Of a DNA stretch of 64,000 bases, positions 44,790 through 53,988 are shown in pieces. Under the pieces are notes generated by a model, which worked only from the letters and a program-made list of their open reading frames with translations, was not told where the DNA came from and made no database searches. Each line of letters begins with the position of its first letter. Position 1 is the first letter of the stretch. A program made the translations under genes and the position numbers. The stretch covers positions 62,001 through 126,000 of the forward strand of contig NZ_FNIF01000005.1 in NCBI RefSeq assembly GCF_900103825.1, given 5' to 3'. This DNA is from Paenibacillus sp. yr247 (GTDB lineage: Bacteria > Bacillota > Bacilli > Paenibacillales > NBRC-103111).

Positions 44790-45782
44790 TTACTTGTTAA
44801 AAATACTTATATCTTTAAGAGTCAACCCCGCCTCCGGGCGTTGTTTTTTTTGTTTTTTAGCTATAGATAAATAGTGCATAAGTTCCCTGTTGAGCTGTAA
44901 AATGGCTGATCGCACCTCGAATTCCTCTCGGCTTGTCGGCAGCGCCAACTGTTTATAGCGAGCGTCCAGCTCTTGCAATTCTTTCTCCGCTTTACCTGTA
45001 TAGTATTCTTCTTTTACAGTTTGACTAATATCTTCAAGAATTGCTGCGACCCACTCCCCTTGCGGCAAAGTCTGATATACCTGAGCAACAAGATCGATCA
45101 TCCGGTGAATCGACTCCAACTGTTCGCCTCTCATATAGAAATAAACCCTCCAGTAAGGATCTCCACCGAAAATGAGTGTATTATCCATCGAACGTTTAGC
45201 CTGCCCCGTGCCTTCTTCAATCTCTTCACTGACTTCCAGAAGCTCTTTACCATCCCAGATAAACGTTTTATCACGAAGATGCTTAGCTATGTTTACGAAA
45301 ATATCCGAGAATAACGCCTCGATTCTTTGCTTATGCGCCACAATCGCTTTATCCGCCTTCGGCATGTAGGCAATATTGATAATTGTCGCTGTACCTAAAC
45401 CTATGAGCAATAATCTCATTTCATTCATAACAGCATCCCATCCGGCTGATTCATATGCGAAAAGATGCAGCATGACAACAGCCCCTGTAACCGCACCTTC
45501 TGTAATCCGAAGACGATGCAGCAGAGGAAATACAATGAGGATAAATGCACTGACGACCCACACATGGAAACCCAGCATCATAAAAAGAAAAGAACCAATT
45601 AGCAGCGCGAGCACAGAAGCTGTGATCCGATGAAGTGCGCTTTGAATACCTTTTCTCTTCGTCACTTCAATACCTAGAATGGCGAGAAGTCCAGCCGATG
45701 CAGGCGATTTTATCCCAATCACGTGCGCTAAATACATCGCTATAACGACCGCAAGCGCCGTTTTGAGCACACGAAGGCCCAT
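44790..45782 (-). CDS. Aromatic acid exporter family (FUSC-type, DUF939) membrane protein
   Basis: 330 residues: four or five membrane helices in residues 1-140 (LAVVIAMYLAHVIG, ASAGLLAILGIEVTKRKG, ITEGAVTGAVVMLHLFAYE), then a cytoplasmic helical domain with GDPYWRVYFYMRGEQLESI. This is the YgaE/YqjA-type half-size FUSC protein of Firmicutes, annotated as an aromatic acid exporter; its substrate is unproven. It lies 70 bp downstream of an ABC permease gene on the same strand. Confidence 0.85.
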   Translation of the reverse strand: MGLRVLKTALAVVIAMYLAHVIGIKSPASAGLLAILGIEVTKRKGIQSALHRITASVLALLIGSFLFMMLGFHVWVVSAFILIVFPLLHRLRITEGAVTGAVVMLHLFAYESAGWDAVMNEMRLLLIGLGTATIINIAYMPKADKAIVAHKQRIEALFSDIFVNIAKHLRDKTFIWDGKELLEVSEEIEEGTGQAKRSMDNTLIFGGDPYWRVYFYMRGEQLESIHRMIDLVAQVYQTLPQGEWVAAILEDISQTVKEEYYTGKAEKELQELDARYKQLALPTSREEFEVRSAILQLNRELMHYLSIAKKQKKQRPEAGLTLKDISIFNK

Positions 45783-45852
45783 AGCGTCTTCACCTCTTTA
45801 CTGGTTTTAACTATGGGCTTATTATTTCATTTTGGGCAAAAAGTGGCAAGTA

Positions 45853-46695
45853 TCAGCGGTGTTTGGTCAATCTTTTTTCCAAATTGGATACAATCTGATA
45901 CATCAATGTAGCTACAAGTGCGATGACGAATAACGTGGAAATGACCAGTGTAAAATTAAACACTTGAAAACCATAAATAATTAAATAACCAAGACCCATT
46001 TGTGATACGAGAAATTCCCCTACAATGACACCAATCCAAGCCAAGCCCACGTTCACTTTCAAAGTCGAGACGATAGCCGGGAAGGAAGCGGGAAGAATGA
46101 CCTTCAAGAACACCTTTGGCTGACTCCCCCCGAATAAAGTCACAACCTTCACATAGTTCTGATCCACCTCTTTGAAGCTCCCATAAACCACAAGCGTTGT
46201 GATAATAACCGTTATCGATAACGTTGTTGCAATAATCGAAAGCAAGCCTGGTCCCAATCCTACGATAAATAATGGACCCAGTGCCACCTTCGGCATACTA
46301 TTTAGCACGACAATATAAGGATCAAGCACTTTCGATAGAAACGGTGACCACCAGATCAAGACGGCCAACGCTGTACCGAACAAGGTGCCTAACACAAAGC
46401 CAATAATTGTCTCTAGCACTGTTACTCCCACATGGGGAAGGAGGCTGCCGTCAAGAAGTTTATCCCAGAGCAGCTTAACTACTTTGCTCGGATAGCTAAA
46501 AAGAAGCACATCGATCCACTTTAACCGTGCAGCCGTTTCCCACAGGCAGAAAAATAAAAGCAAGATGGCAAGTTGAACAAGCTTTACATCCTTCGATTCT
46601 TTTTTCTTTGCCAAAGCAAACTGCTGATGAACTTGCTTTGTAAGAGAGTCGCATGCGGTGTCGTTTAAACTTGTCTGCAGCTGCCTATCGCTCAT
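45853..46695 (-). CDS. ABC transporter permease (NitT/TauT/SsuC type)
   Basis: 280 residues from the ATG at 46695 (site GGAGGG); its ATGA overlaps the ATPase stop. Six membrane helices are seen. The EAA loop is in [29 protein letters not shown] (about 185-215). It forms the membrane channel of an importer with the ATPase and the binding protein upstream. Relatives move sulfonates, taurine, nitrate or thiamine precursors; the substrate is not clear. Confidence 0.9.
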   Translation of the reverse strand: MSDRQLQTSLNDTACDSLTKQVHQQFALAKKKESKDVKLVQLAILLLFFCLWETAARLKWIDVLLFSYPSKVVKLLWDKLLDGSLLPHVGVTVLETIIGFVLGTLFGTALAVLIWWSPFLSKVLDPYIVVLNSMPKVALGPLFIVGLGPGLLSIIATTLSITVIITTLVVYGSFKEVDQNYVKVVTLFGGSQPKVFLKVILPASFPAIVSTLKVNVGLAWIGVIVGEFLVSQMGLGYLIIYGFQVFNFTLVISTLFVIALVATLMYQIVSNLEKRLTKHR

Positions 46696-47462
46696 GAAGC
46701 ATGCCCTCCAAACTCCTGCCAAATCAATCGAAAGAGCGCATGGAAACCAGGCAATTCCCGCGCCGCGAAGGGTATCGAAGCCCGAATCTCCTCCGGAATC
46801 ACAAACTCTTGGCGAATTCGTCCCGGATTAGGATCCAAAACAATAATACGATCGCTCATCGCTATGGCCTCTGAAATGTCATGCGTCACGAGAAGAACCG
46901 TCTTCTTTTTAGCATGAAGGGTCTCCACGACTAAATCCTCCAACTGAAGCTTGGTTTGATAATCAAGCGCAGAGAACGGTTCATCCAACAGAAGAAGCTC
47001 AGGCTCTGTAGCTAACGTACGAACTAGCGCTACTCGCTGGCGCATGCCCCCCGAAAGCTGCGAAGGATAATAGTCCTTGAAGCTAAGCAGTCCCATCTCA
47101 TCCAATAAGTGAAGCACACCCTGTTTCTTTTCTTTCGTTAACGTTCCTGCAATCTCTAAACCCATGCAAGCATTATCTTCTATCGTACGCCAAGGGAACA
47201 AATAATCCTGCTGAAGCATATAACCGACTCTTGTCGAGGGACCATTCACTTTCTTCCCCGCTACAGACACAGTGCCTACCGTCGGACGAATGAGCCCGGC
47301 AATGATGGACAAGAGAGTAGTCTTCCCGCAGCCGCTAGGACCGATTATACTAACGAATTCACCGCGCTGGATAGCAAAATCAATCTGCTGAACAGCGAGA
47401 GTCGCCCGTTCCTCGGTTACGTAAACTTGCGTCACGTCTTTTACAGTCACAGCTGTATCCAT
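46692..47462 (-). CDS. ABC transporter ATP-binding protein
   Basis: 256 residues from the ATG at 47462 (site GAGGGGGAG). Walker [11 protein letters not shown]-loop [11 protein letters not shown], signature [10 protein letters not shown], Walker [13 protein letters not shown] and H-loop LVTHD are all present. It is the SsuB/TauB type. It overlaps the permease by four bases. Confidence 0.94.
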   Translation of the reverse strand: MDTAVTVKDVTQVYVTEERATLAVQQIDFAIQRGEFVSIIGPSGCGKTTLLSIIAGLIRPTVGTVSVAGKKVNGPSTRVGYMLQQDYLFPWRTIEDNACMGLEIAGTLTKEKKQGVLHLLDEMGLLSFKDYYPSQLSGGMRQRVALVRTLATEPELLLLDEPFSALDYQTKLQLEDLVVETLHAKKKTVLLVTHDISEAIAMSDRIIVLDPNPGRIRQEFVIPEEIRASIPFAARELPGFHALFRLIWQEFGGHAS

Positions 47463-47506
47463 GTTCGTACTCCCCCTCTCGTTCAATTCATTGACTTTCC
47501 GGTTTG

Positions 47507-48520
47507 CTATTGTTTGATGCTTGATTTCGCTTTCTCAGCAAAGGTGTTGTTTACAAGTTTTTTCCAAGCCACTTTTTCCTTCAACTCACCTGCCGAAGTC
47601 ATCACTTCCAGCAAATTATTCCACTCTTGCTCATCGACAATGCCATCCGTAGCGTAAGAACCTTGTTCCTTATAGCGTTTAACAACACTTTTCACAATTT
47701 CCACATCGATATCTTTAAAATAGGGCAGCACTGCGTTCGTAATTTCATCCACGCTTTTCGCTGCAACCCAAAGCTGAGCACGTTGTACCGCGTTAGTAAA
47801 CTTCTGAATCGTTCCAGGGTTTGATTTCATGAAACTTTGTTTGGTCATAAAGACCGTGTAAGGTAAGTGTCCGCTTTCCACACCGAAAGAAGCCAAAACA
47901 AAGCCCTTACCTTCTTTTTCTATAATGGAAGCTTGCGGTTCGAAGAGTTGTACATATTCCCCTGTTCCAGATGAATAAGCGGATGCAATATTGGCGAATT
48001 CAATATTTTGAATAAGCTGCAGATCTTTCTTAGGATCAATATTGTGCTTTTTCAACGTGAATTCCCCTGCCATCTGAGGCATGCCGCCTTTTCTTTGACC
48101 TAGGAAAACAGACCCTTTCAGCGAGTTCCAATCAAACTTATCGACTTTCTTACGTGCAACAAGGAAGGTGCCATCCGTTTGTGTCAACTGAGCAAAATTA
48201 ATGACGGGATCATCCGAGCCTTGTTGAGACACATAGATCGAGGTTTCCGATCCAACTAACGCTACATCAATGGCGCCTGAGAGCAAGGCAGTCATCGTTT
48301 TGTCGCCACCGGGTGTAGTAGTTAATTCAACGTCAAGTCCTTCTTCCTTGAAAAATCCTTGAGACAAAGCCACATACTGAGGTGCATAAAATAAAGATCG
48401 TGTAACTTCACCAATACGAACCTTGGTTGTTTCTGTGCTTTTCGTTCCACATGCCGAAACGATAACACTGAGCAGTAGGACTACAGATAATGCCAATCCC
48501 AATCTTTTCCGAATGTTCAT
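47507..48520 (-). CDS. ABC transporter substrate-binding lipoprotein (SsuA/NMT1-like)
   Basis: 337 residues from the ATG at 48520 (site GGAGGTCAGTCT). The signal ends in a lipobox (IVSAC, Cys about 24). The NMT1/THI5-like fold shows APQYVALSQGFFKEEGLDVEL, GGDKTMTALLSGAIDVALVG and YTVFMTKQSF. It captures the substrate outside the membrane for the importer encoded next. No thiamine or S-box riboswitch was found in its leader. Confidence 0.92.
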   Translation of the reverse strand: MNIRKRLGLALSVVLLLSVIVSACGTKSTETTKVRIGEVTRSLFYAPQYVALSQGFFKEEGLDVELTTTPGGDKTMTALLSGAIDVALVGSETSIYVSQQGSDDPVINFAQLTQTDGTFLVARKKVDKFDWNSLKGSVFLGQRKGGMPQMAGEFTLKKHNIDPKKDLQLIQNIEFANIASAYSSGTGEYVQLFEPQASIIEKEGKGFVLASFGVESGHLPYTVFMTKQSFMKSNPGTIQKFTNAVQRAQLWVAAKSVDEITNAVLPYFKDIDVEIVKSVVKRYKEQGSYATDGIVDEQEWNNLLEVMTSAGELKEKVAWKKLVNNTFAEKAKSSIKQ

Positions 48521-48640
48521 AGACTGACCTCCGATAATAGTAGTACTGTATCGTATGCAGGTGCCCAGAAGTCGGTTAATTTTGTTTTTCTGAAAATAAA
48601 TTGAATATCTCATTTTTCATCGACCTGATCAACAAAAAAA

Positions 48641-48678
48641 CAGCATCTTATGACAGTTACTACTGCCATAAGATGCTG
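48641..48678 (-). terminator. Terminator after the M32 carboxypeptidase gene
   Basis: CAGCATCTTATG and CATAAGATGCTG are a 12-bp perfect outer stem with an inner CAGT/ACTG. On the minus strand it is followed by seven T residues. Confidence 0.9.
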
Positions 48679-48696
48679 CTCGATACAAATTAAATT

Positions 48697-50217
48697 CTAA
48701 ATACCATAAACTGACTTGTACTTTTCTTCCAAGTATTCAACCAAATAGTCGGGATTCAAATCCTCCCCTGTAACCTCGCGAATGATCTCATTCGGCGTCA
48801 ACAGTTTTCCATGCTGGTACACTTTATCCGTTAACCATTCCTTAATCGGCACTAGGTTGCCCTCGGCAATCAGGCTTTCGAAATTTGGCAGCTGTTTACG
48901 AAGTGTATATGTGAATTGCGCCGCGTACATGTTACCCAGTGCATACGATGGGAAATAGCCAAATGCCCCCCCTGACCAATGCACATCCTGCAGCACTCCT
49001 TCGCCGTCATTCGCAGGAACCACGCCCAAATACTCTTCGTATTTGGCATTCCATGCTTTAGGCAGATCAGCTACGGCAATCGTACCGTTGAATAACCCTT
49101 TCTCCAGCTCATACCGGATCATGATATGTAAGTTGTAAGTCAACTCATCCGCCTCTATGCGAATTAATGATGGTTCGATATGGTTAATAGCACGATAGAA
49201 GGAATCAACATCTACATCATCAATCTGCCCGCTGAACGTCGTTTGCAGCTCGCCATAGTAACGATCCCAGAACGCTTTACTGCGGCCAATCACATTTTCC
49301 CAGAAACGGGACTGCGACTCGTGAATACCCATTGATGTGCCTGTGCATAGATTCGTGCCGATTAAATCTTTGGAAATATTTTGCTCATAAAGCGCATGTC
49401 CGCCTTCATGAATCGTTCCGAATAAAGCGGATGTAATGTCATTAGGTAAATAACGCGTCGTGATACGAACATCACCTGGATTCAGCGCCGTTGCGAAAGG
49501 ATGCACCGTTTCGTCTAGCCGGCCCGCTTCAAAGTCATACTGCATTTGCTTCAAAATCGAAAGGGAGAATTGCTTCTGTTTGCTTATTTCAAATTGTTGA
49601 TCCAAAAAGGATCGATTAGGCTGATTCGGTGAAGCTTGAATACGCTGAAGTAAGGGAACTGCTTTTTCACGCAGCGCACCGAAGACCTCATCTAATTTCT
49701 CGACCGTCATTCCCGGTTCATACATATCCAGCAAAGTGTTATATTTATTTCCTTCATAGCCCCACAGCTCAATAAATTCTTGGGTAGTCGCGACAATCTT
49801 CTCCAAATAAGGCTGGAACGAAACCCAATCGGAATTGTGCTTCGCATCTTCCCATGCGGATTCGGCTTGGGAGGTAAGGACAACATAGGCCTGATATTTC
49901 TCGGCCGGTATTTTTTTACTGCGATCATATTCTTTTTTGCATTCCAATACCATTTTTTTGGAAATGGCATCTAGCTTCTCCAGCTCCGAAGGCTGAATGA
50001 AGAAGTCCAAATAACTTCCCATTTCATCCGATGTCGACATGCGGAAAACTTCGGTGGATAGTTCTCCGACAACCTCGGAGCGAGTTTCTATCCCTTTTTT
50101 CGGAGCGCCGGTGCGCATGTCCCAATAAATTAAGGCTATGGCCTCCTCATACTGCTTCATTTTGCGAACATATGCCTTGAACGATTCCAGCTTTGCTGGG
50201 GCTACTTGCACACTCAT
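48697..50217 (-). CDS. M32-family metallocarboxypeptidase (Taq type)
   Basis: 506 residues, the family length. The zinc motif HEGGH is in TIHEGGHALYEQ (about 272-283), with the third ligand Glu in ESQSRFWENVIGRS. YWDMRTGAPKKG near the start and DVRITTRYLPND and LIRIEADELTYNLHI are M32 signatures. It removes C-terminal residues from peptides in the cytoplasm. It corresponds to YpwA of B. subtilis. Confidence 0.95.
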   Translation of the reverse strand: MSVQVAPAKLESFKAYVRKMKQYEEAIALIYWDMRTGAPKKGIETRSEVVGELSTEVFRMSTSDEMGSYLDFFIQPSELEKLDAISKKMVLECKKEYDRSKKIPAEKYQAYVVLTSQAESAWEDAKHNSDWVSFQPYLEKIVATTQEFIELWGYEGNKYNTLLDMYEPGMTVEKLDEVFGALREKAVPLLQRIQASPNQPNRSFLDQQFEISKQKQFSLSILKQMQYDFEAGRLDETVHPFATALNPGDVRITTRYLPNDITSALFGTIHEGGHALYEQNISKDLIGTNLCTGTSMGIHESQSRFWENVIGRSKAFWDRYYGELQTTFSGQIDDVDVDSFYRAINHIEPSLIRIEADELTYNLHIMIRYELEKGLFNGTIAVADLPKAWNAKYEEYLGVVPANDGEGVLQDVHWSGGAFGYFPSYALGNMYAAQFTYTLRKQLPNFESLIAEGNLVPIKEWLTDKVYQHGKLLTPNEIIREVTGEDLNPDYLVEYLEEKYKSVYGI

Positions 50218-50362
50218 GCTCTAATCTCCTCCCAAAAGTTTCTTAATTTATCATACTTCGTCCCCTACTCAGAATCAAATTTATGCTAGGTTATGTTAGA
50301 ATAATGACAAGCCTTTTTTCAGAAGGTTGTTTTGGTACAAATATTTTGAAGGAGATGATTAA

Positions 50363-50686
50363 ATGAAAATCACATTTACAGATACAGCTATACATAGATT
50401 GACACCAGTTGCAGGGCATAATGAAGCGATATTGAAGCTTGTTTTTGACACAGAAGGCTGCGGCTGCTCCGTGAACGGTGTACCTACCCTATGGCTAGTT
50501 TCGAAAGCGAATGAAGATGATATTACTGCTGAAACCGAGATTTTCAAGCTCATTTATAAAGCTAAGGACGAGATCTTTTTTGAAGAGAATATGAAAATCG
50601 ACTTTCACGAAGGAAATAAATCCTATATACTGAAGAGTAATAATCAAATTTATAATGCGGGTATGAGCTTAGTCGACAAAAGATAA
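50363..50686 (+). CDS. HesB/IscA-like iron-sulfur biosynthesis family protein (YqkB-like)
   Basis: 107 residues. The fold is recognised from MKITFTDTAIHRLTPV, LVFDTEGCGCSVNGVPTLWLV (Cys in GCGCS) and YILKSNNQIYNAGMSL. It matches YqkB-type proteins, which lack the usual C-terminal CGCG pair of A-type Fe-S carriers, so carrier activity is uncertain. The site GAAGGAGATG is well placed. A carbonic anhydrase gene follows after 48 bp. Confidence 0.82.
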   Translation: MKITFTDTAIHRLTPVAGHNEAILKLVFDTEGCGCSVNGVPTLWLVSKANEDDITAETEIFKLIYKAKDEIFFEENMKIDFHEGNKSYILKSNNQIYNAGMSLVDKR

Positions 50687-50734
50687 AGCTGCAGAAAATA
50701 GACAAGCAGCCATCAAATTACTTGGAGGGAAACC

Positions 50735-51313
50735 ATGTCTTTGATTAGCGAAATCATGAATTATAACGAGGAATTTGTAGTATCGAAGCAGTACAAACAG
50801 TTTCTGACTACGAAATTCCCCGACAAACGGATGGTTGTTCTCACTTGTATGGATACGCGGCTGGTCGAACTACTGCCCAAGGCAATGAATCTCCAAAATG
50901 GCGATGCCAAAATCATTAAAAACGCCGGCGCCATTGTCTCTCATCCATTCGGCAGTATTATGCGCAGCATTGTTGTAGCTGTCTATGAGCTGGATGCAGA
51001 TGAAGTCTTCGTCATCGGACATTACGACTGCGGGATGACGGGTCTAAATTCAGACAGTGTCATTGCCAATGCCAAGAAACGCGGTATTTCAGATGATGTA
51101 ATAGCAACACTTGGCCACTCTGGTATCGATTTGTCCGGTTGGTTGACAGGTTTCGACCATGTTAGAGAAGGGATTGAGAAGAGTGTCAACATCATTCGGA
51201 ATCACCCTTTACTTCCTAAGAATTTGCCGGTTCACGGTCTTATCATTGATCCGGAAACGGGTCGACTCGATTTGATTGAAGACGGTTATCATTCGAACGA
51301 ATCAAACACATAA
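50735..51313 (+). CDS. Beta-class carbonic anhydrase (YtiB-like)
   Basis: 192 residues. The zinc ligands are seen in LTCMDTRL (Cys, Asp/Arg dyad) and GHYDCGM (His, Cys). It interconverts CO2 and bicarbonate in the cytoplasm and corresponds to the short YtiB/Rv1284-like group. The site TTGGAGGGAA lies six bases before the ATG. Confidence 0.92.
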   Translation: MSLISEIMNYNEEFVVSKQYKQFLTTKFPDKRMVVLTCMDTRLVELLPKAMNLQNGDAKIIKNAGAIVSHPFGSIMRSIVVAVYELDADEVFVIGHYDCGMTGLNSDSVIANAKKRGISDDVIATLGHSGIDLSGWLTGFDHVREGIEKSVNIIRNHPLLPKNLPVHGLIIDPETGRLDLIEDGYHSNESNT

Positions 51314-51320
51314 TGAAAAA

Positions 51321-51346
51321 GGTGCTTATCCTTGCGGATAAGCACC
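51321..51346. terminator. Terminator after the carbonic anhydrase gene
   Basis: GGTGCTTATCC-TTGC-GGATAAGCACC is an 11-bp perfect stem with TTTTATTT to the right and five A to the left. It serves the plus-strand operon and can act on the converging gene. Confidence 0.9.
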
Positions 51347-51374
51347 TTTTATTTAATCATTTAAGCTATTTGCG

Positions 51375-51734
51375 CTACATTTTAAGCGTTTTGACCAAGC
51401 GTTTGGCGTCACCGTTAGGTGTTGCAACCACTTCATACAGGTTGATACTGACATCGGAGCCCAATTGTTCGGATTTAATAGTGCCAAAATCAATAAATTG
51501 AACACCGGACATAATCTTCTGCTGCCCTGTGAAGTTCATCGTCTTATCTTTGGGCTCGAATTGCGCGGTACCGGAAACGGAAGAGCGGATATTCCCTTTC
51601 TTGACATCAACCGTCACCTCTTTAACGTCCGCTGCTTTCGTTTTCTTCCCTTTCGCTAAATAAGCATATGAACCACCTGCATAAACGCTTACCGCGACAA
51701 TTACAATGAACCACTTACTGCGATACCATTTCAT
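51375..51734 (-). CDS. Short membrane-anchored protein resembling the start of an efflux adaptor
   Basis: 119 residues. One N-terminal helix (about 7-26, ending GGSYAYLAKGKK) is followed by VTVDVKKGNIRSSVSGTAQFEPKDK, which looks like the first strand of a HlyD/YknX-type periplasmic adaptor. The lipoyl-like and hairpin domains that should follow are missing, and residues 66-119 are not recognised. It may be a truncated adaptor remnant or a small protein derived from one. The ATG has AAGGAGGAA nearby. Confidence 0.5.
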   Translation of the reverse strand: MKWYRSKWFIVIVAVSVYAGGSYAYLAKGKKTKAADVKEVTVDVKKGNIRSSVSGTAQFEPKDKTMNFTGQQKIMSGVQFIDFGTIKSEQLGSDVSINLYEVVATPNGDAKRLVKTLKM

Positions 51735-51821
51735 GAAGTTATTTCCTCCTTAGCGATTTGCTTTAGCAAAACTTGCATTGTAAGACTCTGAGTTTTCATA
51801 CGAAAGCTAGCAGCTTATCAC

Positions 51822-52430
51822 CTAATCATGTTTGGACACCAGCAATTCCATTAATTGCTTTTCAACACTAATTCCCATACTTCTTGAATCAAATGGCTGA
51901 TTTGCACCGTTAGCTTGTTCGATCATATCTGGTTCAACCTGCCGATCCGACTTTCTTTTTTGGATAAATGCTTCGACTCGCTTCTCCCTTTCTTCCAAGG
52001 AGAGCTCCTCACCCAAATTGTCTATTCGCTCCTCCATATGCTTCTTTACTTGGATAGATTGTTCATCCAGAAACGCTTTCTGCTCCGGAGTTAAGCCGCT
52101 AAGAACTTGCTTTCGTTCGGAATCATTCATGCTTCCTTCGTCCATGCTATTTCGAACAAGAGGCAGCATGTCACGGGCTTGCTTAGCCGTAATCGTAAGG
52201 GAGGCATTCCGATCCATACGAATCAATGCTTGGAATAGCATGACGAGCTGCATCTCTCGAAGATTTTGAACATTTTCAGTGGGGCTCTCTTCTTGAGGAG
52301 TTTGCCCGAACGTTGGAGAAGGCGATGCCAATGCCATAGAGGAATCAAGTGCAGGCATGTGTTGGTAACAACCGCTAAGCAGGAAGGAAATGAGTGTTAG
52401 ACTCAACACCATTTTCTTTGTGTACCTCAT
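51822..52430 (-). CDS. Putative lipoprotein, function unknown
   Basis: 202 residues from the ATG at 52430 (site GGAGGTGTATGTAAG). The signal ends in a lipobox (FLLSGC, Cys about 21). A short Pro/Ser/Thr linker precedes a helical, charged domain (ITAKQARDMLPLVRNSM, LSGLTPEQKAFLDEQSIQ, LEEREKRVEAFIQKRKS). I do not recognise a family. It lies just after a sensor kinase gene, and a terminator-like hairpin ends six bases before its ribosome binding site. Confidence 0.7.
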   Translation of the reverse strand: MRYTKKMVLSLTLISFLLSGCYQHMPALDSSMALASPSPTFGQTPQEESPTENVQNLREMQLVMLFQALIRMDRNASLTITAKQARDMLPLVRNSMDEGSMNDSERKQVLSGLTPEQKAFLDEQSIQVKKHMEERIDNLGEELSLEEREKRVEAFIQKRKSDRQVEPDMIEQANGANQPFDSRSMGISVEKQLMELLVSKHD

Positions 52431-52450
52431 CTTACATACACCTCCAAAAC

Positions 52451-52480
52451 AAAAAAAATCCTGTCCAATAGCAACAGGAT
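52451..52480 (-). terminator. Terminator after the two-component operon
   Basis: On the minus strand ATCCTGT-N9-ACAGGAT is a 7-bp perfect stem followed by seven or eight T residues. It ends directly before the ribosome binding site of the lipoprotein gene. Confidence 0.75.
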
Positions 52481-52533
52481 ACGAGATAACCATGAATTAA
52501 GTTAGCTTTAGTTGTAAAAAAAATGTGAACAAA

Positions 52534-53988
52534 CTACGAAATACGAGGAAAAGTAACACAAAATTCGGTTCCTTCACCTACCCGACTGCGAGCTTTTATA
52601 GCACCATGCATTCCTGACACTAAATGCTTCACAATCGTCAGACCAAGCCCTGTTCCTGACGAAACGTCTGACCGAGAAGTTCTAGCCTCATCTGCTTTAT
52701 AAAAGCGATCCCAAATGCGTGCTAACTCGGCATCCGTCATTCCTGCCCCTGTATCACGAATATACATATGGACCTCGTGCTCTTGTTCTTCCAAGGCTAC
52801 CGTCAACGTTCCGCCTTTTGGTGTGAATTTCAGTGAATTATAGATCAAATTCTGCAAGATTTGTGCGAATCGATCAGGGTCTAATTCAACTCGAGATGGT
52901 TCTTGATCTGGTTCAGGAAGTATGAGATGCAAGGCAATTTCTTTCTCAGCAATCGGCGCCTTCAACAGTTCCAACGATTCCTCCAGTGTTTCTGCCATTA
53001 TCACAGGTCTCAGACGGAACACATCGATCCCATTTTGAATCTGCGCCAGATCTAATAGATCGGTCACAAGACGCTGCAAACGCTGAACCTCTTGATCGCA
53101 GATACGTAAGTAATGCGAGTATTTCTCTTCAGGAATGACCTTGTCGTTCATGGCCACAATAAAACCGCGAAGAGTAGTAAGCGGAGAACGGAGCTCGTGT
53201 GACACATTCGTCAAAAACTCCTGCCTTGTACCCTCCCATTCCTCCAGCTGTTCCACCATGAAGTTGAAGCTTGTAGCAAGCTGGCCTACCTCATCCTGTG
53301 AGGTTACCGGAACGCGGGTGGTGAAATCACCATGCGCCAGCTCTAGAGCGGCTCGATTCATCTGCTGAAGTGGACCTGCGAGTTTGCGGGAAATAATAAA
53401 CAGAATGAAAGCAACGGCTAGCAAAGAAAACAATAAAGGGACCATAATGTTAACGCGAACTGCGGAAATGGCTTCACTAATATCTCCTGCTGGGAAATGA
53501 AGAATAATGACCAAAGGTTGTCCGTTTAATTGATAAGGGGCGTGATACGTAAAAAGATTAACGTTCCGTCCATCAGGCGTCGTTAAACCGACCATTCCAT
53601 AACCGGAATGACCATGCAGACCATCAATAAACAACGTGTCCATTTGTTTAGGGATACCTCTACCTTCACTGTCCGAAGAGCCGTTTAAAATATTGCCCTT
53701 GTCATCAACAAGCCAAACTTGCCCATTAATGCTCCTAGCCAATATGCGAATGGTATATTTCAGTTCTCGCGTAGAGATCGTTCCATCCTGTACGGAATTC
53801 ATTAATCGAGTGACTTCTACATAGCGTTTCTCGAGCAGTTCGATCTTATCTTTATAAAATAAATCCGTGAAATAATAGTTCCAGAAAAAGAATAGGCCAA
53901 CGAAAAAAAGCACGCAGGTCGCCAGAAAGGATAGAAAAATTTTCAAATAGAGGCTGTTGTACTTCCCCATTAACCAATGTTTAAACAT
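52534..53988 (-). CDS. Membrane sensor histidine kinase (HAMP type)
   Basis: 484 residues: membrane helix (about 13-34), an extracellular sensor of about 130 residues, second helix (about 180-200), HAMP domain (about 203-255). The H-box is NVSHELRSPLTTL (about 265-277). ATPase boxes follow: NLIYNSLKFTPKGG (N), DTGAGM (G1) and GTGLGLTIVKH (G2). It should phosphorylate the response regulator whose gene overlaps its start by eight bases. The signal is unknown; ResE/WalK-like domain order is only general. Confidence 0.93.
   Translation of the reverse strand: MFKHWLMGKYNSLYLKIFLSFLATCVLFFVGLFFFWNYYFTDLFYKDKIELLEKRYVEVTRLMNSVQDGTISTRELKYTIRILARSINGQVWLVDDKGNILNGSSDSEGRGIPKQMDTLFIDGLHGHSGYGMVGLTTPDGRNVNLFTYHAPYQLNGQPLVIILHFPAGDISEAISAVRVNIMVPLLFSLLAVAFILFIISRKLAGPLQQMNRAALELAHGDFTTRVPVTSQDEVGQLATSFNFMVEQLEEWEGTRQEFLTNVSHELRSPLTTLRGFIVAMNDKVIPEEKYSHYLRICDQEVQRLQRLVTDLLDLAQIQNGIDVFRLRPVIMAETLEESLELLKAPIAEKEIALHLILPEPDQEPSRVELDPDRFAQILQNLIYNSLKFTPKGGTLTVALEEQEHEVHMYIRDTGAGMTDAELARIWDRFYKADEARTSRSDVSSGTGLGLTIVKHLVSGMHGAIKARSRVGEGTEFCVTFPRIS

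Noticed and set aside
48521..48640. A thiamine or S-box riboswitch before the ABC binding-protein gene
   Set aside because: No THI-box or S-box conserved bases were recognised, and the region is short between the upstream terminator and the gene.
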